A stretch of DNA of 28,438 nt from UBA2137 sp050251555 (lineage in GTDB: Bacteria; Pseudomonadota; Alphaproteobacteria; Micavibrionales; Micavibrionaceae), in the NCBI GenBank assembly GCA_050251555.1, contig JBFWMN010000019.1, forward strand, positions 1 through 28,438, read 5' to 3'. Every line of letters begins with the position of its first letter. The stretch's first letter is position 1. A program made the position numbers and the translations under genes. Under the pieces are notes generated by a model. That model was not told where the DNA came from. It made no database searches and saw nothing but the letters and a program-made list of their open reading frames with translations. Shown piece by piece: positions 21,614 through 28,438 of the stretch.

Positions 21614-24600
21614 GAGTCCCCCACCTGTTTCACACTGTTTTTACGCGCTAAATTTAAGTTTTGCGGAAACCATTTATAGAGCGCTGGCAAAACCAGCAGC
21701 GTTAGAATGGTTGAAGAGAGTATCCCTCCGATCACAACCGTCGCGAGAGGCCTTTGCACTTCCGATCCCGCTCCCACATTAAACGCCATGGGAACAAAGC
21801 CGAGCGATGCAACCAGTGCTGTCATCAGAACGGGGCGTAAGCGCGTCATCGCTCCCTCAAAGATCGCCTCATCCAGTTTTTTTCCCTGACTTTCTAGATC
21901 ACGGATAAATGAAAGCATCACCACGCCATTGAGAACCGCAACCCCTGATAGGGCAATGAAGCCTACACCTGCCGAGATTGACAGCGGGATATCACGTAAG
22001 ATGAGAGCAACAATGCCACCTGTGAGAGCAAGCGGAACACCTGAAAAGACGATAAGTGCAGAGCGTCCCGACCCGAAGGCCATAAAGAGCAGTATAAATA
22101 TCAGAGCCAATACGACAGGCACGACAATCATCAAACGCTGGCGTGCAGAGATCAGTTGCTCGAACGTCCCGCCATAATCAACCCAGTATCCTGCAGGAAT
22201 TTTGACCTGTTCCCTGACTGTCTCTTGCGCATCCGTCACAAAGCTTCCCAGATCACGTCCGCGAACATTGGCTGTAATGAATATCCGCCTTTTGCCGTTT
22301 TCACGGCTGACCTGCGCCTCACCATACGCAATGTTCAAAGTGGCCACTTCCTTGAGCGGAATATATTCAGGCATATTCTGCCCATGATTTTGGTCTGCAA
22401 GAGGCAGCGGGACGGGCAGCATTTCGAGTGCCGTCATATCCGTTCGTAAGTTCTCAGGTAGCCTCACAATCAAATCAAAGCGACGATCACCATCGAAAAC
22501 CTGCCCTGCTTCACGTCCACCAAGTGCGACTTGAACCACATCTTGCACGTCAGCAATATTCAACCCGTAAAGATCAAGCCTTTCCCTATCCGGAATGATG
22601 CTGAGCGTAGGAAGTCCCGAAGCCTGTTCAACCCGAACATCTGCCGCCCCATCAACCTGACGCAGCACAGCTTCGATCTTCTGCGCGGTTTGCAATAAAA
22701 TGCCTAGGTCATCCCCGTAAAGTTTGACGGCAAGATCGGAGCGTACGCCCGAAATCAACTCGTTAAAGCGCATTTGAATGGGCTGCGTAAACTCGTAATT
22801 ATTGCCGGGTAATTTGGAGACCGCTTCCTCAATCTCATGAACCAGCTCTTCCTTTTTCATGTCTGGATCAGGCCATTCGTTACGCGGTTTCAGAATAATA
22901 AACGTATCAGCAACATTGGGTGGCATGGGGTCGGTGGCGACTTCAGGTGTACCGATTTTGCTGAAAACAGTTTTAACTTGGGGGAAGGCTGTAATCGTTT
23001 TCTCCACCAGATACTGCATCTCAACCGATTGCGTGAGGCTGGTTCCCGGAATGCGCATCGCATGCATGGCAATATCGCCCTCATCCAGATTTGGAATGAA
23101 TTCCGCCCCCATGCGCGTCGCACCGAACAGGCTGAAAATTACCAGCAGCGTTGCCGTCACAAAGATCATGCGCGGGTGAATAAGACTCCACTTCAATAGC
23201 GGCTCATAGAGACGCGACGCCCCACGCATAAAGGCGTTTTCCTTTTCATGGACTTTACCCGTAATGAAAACGGCAACGGCTGCAGGGACAAATGTGATGG
23301 AGAGGACAAGCGCCGACAGTAACGCCATGACAACCGTAAAGGCCATAGGGTGAAACATTTTGCCCTCAACCCCCGTCAGCGAAAAGATCGGGATATAGAC
23401 AAGCGTAATGATCAAAACACCGAAAAGGCTGGGACGGATCACTTCGGCAGTCGCACTTGCTGCCAGAGCAAAACGTTCCTCTTTATGAAGGACACGGCCC
23501 AATCGATGTTGTTCCAGACCGAAACGTCTCAGACAATTCTCAATGATGATCACAGCACCATCAACAATGAGGCCGAAATCAAGCGCGCCTAGGCTCATGA
23601 GATTGCCAGAGACCTTCTGAGTGACCATGCCGGTAATCGTCATCAGCATGGTGATCGGAATGACGATAGCCGTAATGAGCGCCGCTCGGATATTGCCCAG
23701 TAAAAGAAAGAGAATGACGATCACAAGAAGCGCACCTTCAACAAGGTTCTTTTCAACCGTCGCAATGGTTCGATCGACAAGCGAAGTACGGTCATAGACC
23801 GGAACGGCGTGGACACCCTCGGGAAGAGATGCATTCACAATCTTGAGTTTCGCAGCCACACGTTGTGCGACTTCACGGCTGTTTTCGCCCATCAGCATCA
23901 TGACCGTGCCCAGCACGACTTCTTCGCCATTCTGCGTAGCAGCGCCGGTGCGTAAAGGGGATCCAAGCTCAACCATAGCGACATCCTTCACACGGATCGG
24001 AACTTCGTCTCTTTTAGCAATGATAATATTGCCGATATCTGCCGTGTCTTTGACTTGTCCCGGAACTCGGATCAGATATTGCTCCCCGTATTTTTCAATA
24101 TAGCCTGCCCCGATATTGTTGTTGTTGCGCTCCAAAGCTTCAATCAGCTCGGCAATCGTCATGTCATAGGCCAAAAGCAATTCAGGCGTCGGCATGACAT
24201 GAAATTGTTTTCTGTATCCGCCGATTGTGTTGATCTCAACAACGCCTTTTAAGTTACGAAGTTGCGGGACAATCACCCAGTCCTGAAGTGTGAGAAGATC
24301 CATAGGCGTATAGGCCGCACCGTCTTCCTTCTTGGCATCCTTTGCAGCTTGCACCGTATAGACATAGATTTCCCCTAGCCCCGTTGCGATCGGGCCCATG
24401 GAAGGTTCTACACCGTCAGGCATATCCGATTTGATTTCTGACAGTCTTTCTGCCAGCAACTGGCGGGCAAAATAAATGTCCGTCCCTTCATCAAATACGA
24501 CCGTGACTTGGGACAGCCCATAACGGGAAATCGACCGCGTGTAATCCAGCTTCGGTATTCCCGCAAGTGCCGTCTCAATCGGAAACGTAATGCGCTGTTC

Positions 24601-24783
24601 AACTTCCAAAGGCGTATAGCCTTTGGCTTCTGTATTGATTTGCACCTGAACATTCGTGATATCAGGCACGGCATCAATGGAGAGATGTTTGAAGTTGTAA
24701 ACGCCCAGAGTAGAAAAAGCCGCAACAAAAAGCAGGACCAGCCAGCGATTGCGGATGGAAAAGTTGATGATGTTCTCAAGCAT
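21610..24783 (-). CDS. czcA: CzcA family heavy-metal efflux RND transporter
   Basis: This 1057-residue inner-membrane pump exports divalent metals through a CBA complex, driven by protons. The HME-RND signature is clear in the fourth membrane segment: LDFGLIVDGAVIIIEN with D402, D408 and E415, matching the proton-relay residues of Cupriavidus CzcA. This variant is linked to Zn, Co, Cd or Ni rather than monovalent Cu or Ag. Two large periplasmic loops and twelve membrane segments are as expected, and the length is standard. It follows czcB by 24 nt; the Shine-Dalgarno is weak. It is the last gene of the minus-strand operon. Confidence 0.95.
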   Translation of the reverse strand: MLENIINFSIRNRWLVLLFVAAFSTLGVYNFKHLSIDAVPDITNVQVQINTEAKGYTPLEVEQRITFPIETALAGIPKLDYTRSISRYGLSQVTVVFDEGTDIYFARQLLAERLSEIKSDMPDGVEPSMGPIATGLGEIYVYTVQAAKDAKKEDGAAYTPMDLLTLQDWVIVPQLRNLKGVVEINTIGGYRKQFHVMPTPELLLAYDMTIAELIEALERNNNNIGAGYIEKYGEQYLIRVPGQVKDTADIGNIIIAKRDEVPIRVKDVAMVELGSPLRTGAATQNGEEVVLGTVMMLMGENSREVAQRVAAKLKIVNASLPEGVHAVPVYDRTSLVDRTIATVEKNLVEGALLVIVILFLLLGNIRAALITAIVIPITMLMTITGMVTQKVSGNLMSLGALDFGLIVDGAVIIIENCLRRFGLEQHRLGRVLHKEERFALAASATAEVIRPSLFGVLIITLVYIPIFSLTGVEGKMFHPMAFTVVMALLSALVLSITFVPAAVAVFITGKVHEKENAFMRGASRLYEPLLKWSLIHPRMIFVTATLLVIFSLFGATRMGAEFIPNLDEGDIAMHAMRIPGTSLTQSVEMQYLVEKTITAFPQVKTVFSKIGTPEVATDPMPPNVADTFIILKPRNEWPDPDMKKEELVHEIEEAVSKLPGNNYEFTQPIQMRFNELISGVRSDLAVKLYGDDLGILLQTAQKIEAVLRQVDGAADVRVEQASGLPTLSIIPDRERLDLYGLNIADVQDVVQVALGGREAGQVFDGDRRFDLIVRLPENLRTDMTALEMLPVPLPLADQNHGQNMPEYIPLKEVATLNIAYGEAQVSRENGKRRIFITANVRGRDLGSFVTDAQETVREQVKIPAGYWVDYGGTFEQLISARQRLMIVVPVVLALIFILLFMAFGSGRSALIVFSGVPLALTGGIVALILRDIPLSISAGVGFIALSGVAVLNGVVMLSFIRDLESQGKKLDEAIFEGAMTRLRPVLMTALVASLGFVPMAFNVGAGSEVQRPLATVVIGGILSSTILTLLVLPALYKWFPQNLNLARKNSVKQVGDS

Positions 24784-24807
24784 AATCAGGTTCTTTCAAA
24801 ATGTATT

Positions 24808-25758
24808 TTAATGTTCGTGGGCAGCGCCGGATTTCAGGACATCGGCTTTCACAATAAAGCTGCCCGCGCTCACATATTCTTCGCCTTTTTCTAAGCCTTC
24901 TGTGATCGCGACAAAATCCGCGTCGCTGATACCCGTCTCGACTGTACGGGCGTCATAACGCGTGCCGTCTTTTACAAAGACGACAGTTTGATCCTCCAGC
25001 GTTTGCAGGGCTGTTTTACGAACGGCAAGCGGGACAGTGTTTTCGGATGTCACGACATCGCCTTCGACTGTCATCCCAGGACGCCACAAGCCTTCACTAT
25101 TATCCAGCGGCGCAATTGCAATATGGGTTTGTGTCAGACTGTCTGCGACAGGCAGCAACAGCGAAATATGAGCATCTGCGTTTTGGGTGTTATCCAGTGT
25201 GTGAATACGTACAAGACTCTCTTGCGTGACATTCGCTGCATCTTTTGGAAAGACATGGAATTTTGCCCAAACGCTTGTCAGATCGGCAATGACGAATAAG
25301 GGTTGTTCGCCTGCCACATCACCGATGCTTGTGTTGCGTTCAAGGACGACGCCATCCATAGGCGAAGTCACGGCATAGGTTTCCAAACTGTCATTGGATT
25401 CAATGCGTGCCAGTATCTCGCCTTTTTGGACAAGCTGTCCCAGCTCAACATGAACCTCGCGCACAGGACCTGCAAAGCGGGCACGTATATCGGCACGCTT
25501 ATTATTATCCATTGTGATGCGTCCCGTCAGAGAAACAACAGAAGCAATCTTTGCCGATGCTGCAATCTCTGTTTTGATCCCCGAAACCGCAGCCATATCA
25601 TCAGCAATCTCTGAGCTGTTTTCCTCGTGTTCGTCATGCTCTGTATGTTCTTCATGTTCGCCGTGTTTTCCGTGCGCCTCCTCAGCCATAAGCGGAACGT
25701 GCGTTAAAGTTAGCGTGCCAATCAAAAGAAGGGAGAGACCTAAAATGCGGTATGTCAT
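24808..25758 (-). CDS. czcB: CzcB family efflux RND periplasmic adaptor subunit
   Basis: This 316-residue membrane-fusion protein links CzcA to the outer-membrane channel. A signal peptide (about 1-25, ending PLMA) is followed by a His-rich stretch with histidines at 29, 32, 35, 38, 41 and 44, exactly every third residue. The short C-terminal tail ends AHEH. Both are likely metal-binding sites. The barrel-sandwich and beta-barrel regions include VHVELGQLVQKGEILARIES and VTSPMDGVVLERNTSIGDV. It is shorter than Cupriavidus CzcB (about 520). Its ATG overlaps the czcC stop as ATGA. Confidence 0.93.
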   Translation of the reverse strand: MTYRILGLSLLLIGTLTLTHVPLMAEEAHGKHGEHEEHTEHDEHEENSSEIADDMAAVSGIKTEIAASAKIASVVSLTGRITMDNNKRADIRARFAGPVREVHVELGQLVQKGEILARIESNDSLETYAVTSPMDGVVLERNTSIGDVAGEQPLFVIADLTSVWAKFHVFPKDAANVTQESLVRIHTLDNTQNADAHISLLLPVADSLTQTHIAIAPLDNSEGLWRPGMTVEGDVVTSENTVPLAVRKTALQTLEDQTVVFVKDGTRYDARTVETGISDADFVAITEGLEKGEEYVSAGSFIVKADVLKSGAAHEH

Positions 25759-27026
25759 TGCGTGTTACCTTTCGAGGAAGATGTCAGTGTGTCGAGAAGG
25801 GGCATGTGTGTACCCATCAGAAAATCGATGCGGGATTTGGCAAGATAGAAGCTTGAAAGACTGTCCAGCCGCTGCTCTTGAACCTCGTAAAGTGTGCGTT
25901 GTGCATCCAAGAGATCAAGAAAGGAAAAACGCCCAGCATTGTAGCCATCAGACGCCTGTTTATAGGCACGTTCCGCGCTTGGCAGCATCTCGGATGTGTA
26001 TGCCTTTACCTGTTCCTCGGCAGCTATGGCCTGAGTGAACGCATTGCGTGCCATCTCACGTAATGCCAGCCTTTGCTGATCCGCCAGCGCATGGGAGCGC
26101 GCAACCTCGGCGTGGGCCTCACGGATATTGCCCTGATTTCTGTTTAAGACAGGAATGGGAATACTGAACCCCGCGACAAGGGCATTGGCACTATTTTCTC
26201 CGAAATGCCTGACACCTAAGCCGATTGTCGGGTTGGGAATGGCTTGCGATTGCGCCAGATCAAGGCGGCTTTGTGCCTGAAAGCGGCTGAGCTCGGCGAT
26301 ACGGTCCAGAGGTGTTTGCTCCAGAACGTTCATCAACTCGTCCTCCGAGGGCAAGACAGCGTTTTTGGATAATGCCGTCTCCCCCGTAATCTCGGCATCT
26401 TGGCTGAGAAGTGCCGCCAGAGCTGCATGCGCTTGCGCATATTCTTGCTCCGCTCTCTTCTTTTGTATCACCGCCGCACTTTGCTCAATATCAATCTTTG
26501 TGTGCTGGATGGATGAGGCTGCAGCCGCAGTGACGCGCTTTTTAACGGCAATATGTGATTGCTCGGCCAATTCCAGACGCTTATCTGCCAGTTGCAAACG
26601 CTCCTTTGCAATCAAGGCCCGCATGAAGGCATAATCCGTGTCTGCGAGTATATTGAGGGTTTCAACAACTGCATTTTGCGAGGCAATCAGCCTGTCATAA
26701 TCGGCGATGCGTGAACGCTTGGCGCGTTTACCGGCGACTTCAATTTCCTGTGAAATGGATAATGTGGTCTCGGCTTCATCATAGCCGTTATATTGGTCTG
26801 TTCCTGCCGCATTTTCGATTTCGAGTGAGGCTTGTGGGTTCGGCATCAAACGTGCCTGATCAAAGGCGCCGTTGGCTGCTTCGACATTACTGCGCGCCGC
26901 TATCGCAAGAGGGTTGTTTTTAGCGACCAACGCCAGAGCATCCTGCCGCGAGAGTGTTTCGGCCTGTACGGCGGAGTGCGTACCGAAAGACACGGCGAAA
27001 ATCGCCAGTCCGATATATTTCAACAT
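25755..27026 (-). CDS. czcC: CzcC/TolC family outer-membrane efflux protein
   Basis: This 423-residue outer-membrane channel subunit has a signal peptide (about 1-22, ending AVQA) and two outer-membrane-factor repeats rich in long coiled-coil helices. Typical stretches are NPLAIAARSNVEAANGAFDQ, LMPNPQASLEIENAAGT and ASDGYNAGRFSFLDLLDAQR. The family and its position before czcB identify it as the CzcC-type partner. AGGA precedes the ATG. It follows the small Cys/His-rich gene by 113 nt and overlaps czcB by 4 nt. Confidence 0.93.
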   Translation of the reverse strand: MLKYIGLAIFAVSFGTHSAVQAETLSRQDALALVAKNNPLAIAARSNVEAANGAFDQARLMPNPQASLEIENAAGTDQYNGYDEAETTLSISQEIEVAGKRAKRSRIADYDRLIASQNAVVETLNILADTDYAFMRALIAKERLQLADKRLELAEQSHIAVKKRVTAAAASSIQHTKIDIEQSAAVIQKKRAEQEYAQAHAALAALLSQDAEITGETALSKNAVLPSEDELMNVLEQTPLDRIAELSRFQAQSRLDLAQSQAIPNPTIGLGVRHFGENSANALVAGFSIPIPVLNRNQGNIREAHAEVARSHALADQQRLALREMARNAFTQAIAAEEQVKAYTSEMLPSAERAYKQASDGYNAGRFSFLDLLDAQRTLYEVQEQRLDSLSSFYLAKSRIDFLMGTHMPLLDTLTSSSKGNTQ

Positions 27027-27139
27027 GGGATTTATCCTGTTTTATCTGATCTTGGAAAAAGAGAGCAGGCGCAGCGCTCACCCGCTCATGCGACTTAAAA
27101 CGCATGTACGAAGGCAGACGCCTTTTTTAGAAAAACAGG

Positions 27140-27472
27140 TTAGGCTTTGGGGGGACGTTTCAAACCGTATGACAGGGTGGATACCAGCATTTCGGTTTGT
27201 CCGGGTTTCAGGTGGTCGCTTTGAAGAGGGAATAAAGCGGTCTTTTGCAGATAGGGCGGGGCCACATAATGATGGCAGTGTGACTGGCAGGTCTCGCAAT
27301 CCATGGAGCAATCGCCCACAGCCGCATCGTCGCCGTTATCCGACACCACATACTCGTGTGTAGAAGAAGTCCCGTGCGGCCCATCAAAGCACAGTTGCGC
27401 CGCATGTGACACATTACTCAAAATGGTCACGCAAAAAGCAACAGCAAGGAAGAGGGCAACGACTTTGCGCAT
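27140..27472 (-). CDS. Small Cys/His-rich periplasmic protein, possibly CzcI-like
   Basis: This 110-residue protein has a signal peptide (about 1-24, ending SHAA). It carries a dense cluster of possible metal ligands, DCSMDCETCQSHCHHYVAPP, with spacing CxxxCxxCxxxCHH. As first gene of the efflux operon it resembles CzcI and similar small proteins that modulate czc systems, though sequence identity cannot be judged here. AAGGTG precedes the ATG. The space upstream, to the end of tRNA-Trp, is only 63 nt and holds a perfect 8-bp dyad, a candidate operator. Confidence 0.75.
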   Translation of the reverse strand: MRKVVALFLAVAFCVTILSNVSHAAQLCFDGPHGTSSTHEYVVSDNGDDAAVGDCSMDCETCQSHCHHYVAPPYLQKTALFPLQSDHLKPGQTEMLVSTLSYGLKRPPKA

Positions 27473-27481
27473 AACACCTTT

Positions 27482-27501
27482 TTATCAGCAGACGCTGATA
27501 A
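27482..27501. promoter_or_regulatory. Perfect 8-bp dyad upstream of the czc operon, candidate operator
   Basis: TTATCAGC (27482-27489) and GCTGATAA (27494-27501) are perfect inverted copies separated by 4 nt, and lie 10-29 nt upstream of the first czc-operon start codon. On the minus strand no U-tract follows, so it is not a good terminator for tRNA-Trp. A metal-responsive repressor site is the simplest reading. A weak -10 (CATTAT) overlaps its upstream edge. Confidence 0.5.
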
Positions 27502-27535
27502 TGGCAAACAGGCTTTTGATGGAATGAGATTTGAA

Positions 27536-27610
27536 TGGCAGGGGCAGCAGGATTTGAACCCGCGACCCTCGGTTTTGGAGACCGATGCTCTACCGCTGAG
27601 CTATACCCCT
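27536..27610 (-). tRNA. tRNA-Trp (anticodon CCA)
   Basis: The 75-nt minus-strand gene folds as a full cloverleaf. The acceptor AGGGGTA pairs with TGCCCCT (one G-U pair). The D-arm is GCTCAGCGGTAGAGC. The anticodon stem TCGGT/ACCGA holds loop CTCCAAA with anticodon CCA. The T-arm is GCGGGTTCAAATCCTGC. A discriminator G is followed by an encoded CCA. Many alphaproteobacteria have this tRNA next to secE; here it lies 19 kb from it in the same orientation. Confidence 0.97.
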
Positions 27611-27627
27611 AAAGCCAAAGAGCGTTC

Positions 27628-27655
27628 TTTATAGCGTGAAAGCATAATTTTACAA
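27628..27655 (-). promoter_or_regulatory. Promoter of tRNA-Trp
   Basis: On the minus strand TTGTAA (27650-27655) and TATAAA (27628-27633) are spaced 16 nt. A GC-containing discriminator follows, and the tRNA begins 17 nt after the -10. Confidence 0.65.
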
Positions 27656-27734
27656 TATTAAAAATGTCCTGAAACCGCATTAAATAAACACATTCCGAAA
27701 CCTTCCCTTTTGCCTGTGCGTATGACGAGAGCAC

Positions 27735-28438
27735 ATGGACAGAACACAAGACACATTGAATGACGGGTATGCCCTCGCAATCGCCAAATTGAACGGCTGG
27801 TATGAAGGATTTTTTACGATCCTGCCGAACCTGATTGTCGGCGCATTCATTTTGCTCGTATTTTGCCTTGCCGCATTTTTTGCAAACCGCCTCATACAAG
27901 GATATTTGCGAAGAGACGACCGTATTGATCTGGGACGGCTGCTTGGACAATCCATTTTCTGGGCACTGATTGCGCTCGGTCTTCTTGTGTCCCTCACCAT
28001 TATAATTCCCTCAATGGAGCCCGTCGATTTACTAGGCGGGCTGGGGCTTGGCTCACTTGCCGTCGGCTTTGCTTTCAAAGATATTTTACAAAATTGGCTG
28101 GCAGGGCTTTTGATTCTTTTACGTCTGCCTTTTCGGCGCGGCGACCAGATCGAGGTCATCGGCTTAAAGGGTACGGTTTTAAGGATTGAGCCGCGTGCGA
28201 CGATCATGCGCACCTATGACGGGAAAGATATCGTCATCCCGAATACCACGATTTATACAAACGATGTCACGATCCAGACCTCCCAACCCACACGGCGGAT
28301 TGAAATGGATATTACGGTGGGGTACGAAAACGACATTGACCGTATCCGCGACATTTTAACCGAGGCACTTGATAAGGTTGATGAAATCAGAAAAGATCCG
28401 CCGCCGCAAATTCTATGCTGGGAACTCGGCGCGACATC
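27735..28438 (+). CDS. Mechanosensitive ion channel family protein (MscS), incomplete at window edge
   Basis: The first 234 codons are present and the frame is still open at the window end. Two N-terminal membrane segments (about 29-51 and 72-95) precede the pore helix LGGLGLGSLAVGFAFKDILQ and NWLAGLLILLRLPFRRGDQI. The beta domain follows, with GTVLRIEPRATIMRTYDG and IVIPNTTIYTNDV. These are standard MscS features, so the protein probably opens under membrane tension to release solutes after osmotic downshock. The ATG at 27735 has a GA-rich but modest ribosome-binding site. It diverges from tRNA-Trp. Confidence 0.93.
   Translation, partial: MDRTQDTLNDGYALAIAKLNGWYEGFFTILPNLIVGAFILLVFCLAAFFANRLIQGYLRRDDRIDLGRLLGQSIFWALIALGLLVSLTIIIPSMEPVDLLGGLGLGSLAVGFAFKDILQNWLAGLLILLRLPFRRGDQIEVIGLKGTVLRIEPRATIMRTYDGKDIVIPNTTIYTNDVTIQTSQPTRRIEMDITVGYENDIDRIRDILTEALDKVDEIRKDPPPQILCWELGAT

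Noticed and set aside
27108..27130. Small hairpin AAGGC/GCCTT followed by T6 on the plus strand
   Set aside because: No plus-strand gene ends there; it lies between two minus-strand genes, and the 5-bp stem is weak.
27680..28213. 177-codon open frame on the minus strand
   Set aside because: It is antisense to the MscS gene, whose sense protein has unmistakable family motifs.
1..28438. CRISPR array
   Set aside because: No regularly spaced repeats of suitable length were seen on reading the window.

Overview
The window looks like chromosomal DNA of an alphaproteobacterium. The RpoB, NusG and ribosomal proteins are of alphaproteobacterial type, base composition is moderate, and there is a CtrA-like TTAA-N7-TTAA box. 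The genus cannot be read from the sequence; a member of the less-sampled Rhodospirillales/Micavibrio-like groups is possible.

Layout. (1) Positions 1-8461, all on the minus strand, hold the conserved secE-nusG-rplK-rplA-rplJ-rplL-rpoB cluster; rpoC should follow just left of position 1. A 132-residue gene of unknown function sits between rplA and rplJ, upstream of a clear promoter and a long rplJ leader. (2) Positions 8542-9807 hold the likely secE promoter, a group of DnaA-box-like sites and an enolase-superfamily dipeptide epimerase. (3) Positions 9922-11539 hold two overlapping genes for unrecognised single-pass membrane proteins that look distantly related to each other. About 620 bp of gene-free, partly AT-rich DNA follows. 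(4) Positions 12160-14626 hold azoR and a pirin gene divergent from a LysR regulator. (5) Positions 14628-20662 hold an iron-sulfur (6-4) photolyase, DUF2177, an FAD amine-oxidase-like protein, DUF1365, a cyclopropane-synthase-like methyltransferase and an SDR, a set associated elsewhere with light and singlet-oxygen stress and fatty-acid modification. (6) A 288-residue protein with faint PP2C-like features lies at 20747-21613. (7) Positions 21610-27472 hold a czcCBA heavy-metal efflux operon led by a small Cys/His-rich periplasmic protein. (8) tRNA-Trp and the start of an MscS channel close the window.

How it fits together. The left block makes transcription and translation machinery and carries internal terminators, a strong rplJ promoter and a leader consistent with L10 autoregulation. 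The right 19 kb looks like accessory stress-defence DNA: quinone/electrophile detoxification (azoR, pirin, lysR), photodamage repair and lipid remodelling, and Zn/Co/Cd efflux. In many alphaproteobacteria tRNA-Trp directly precedes secE. Here it is in the right orientation but 19 kb away, so the accessory block appears to have been placed between them.
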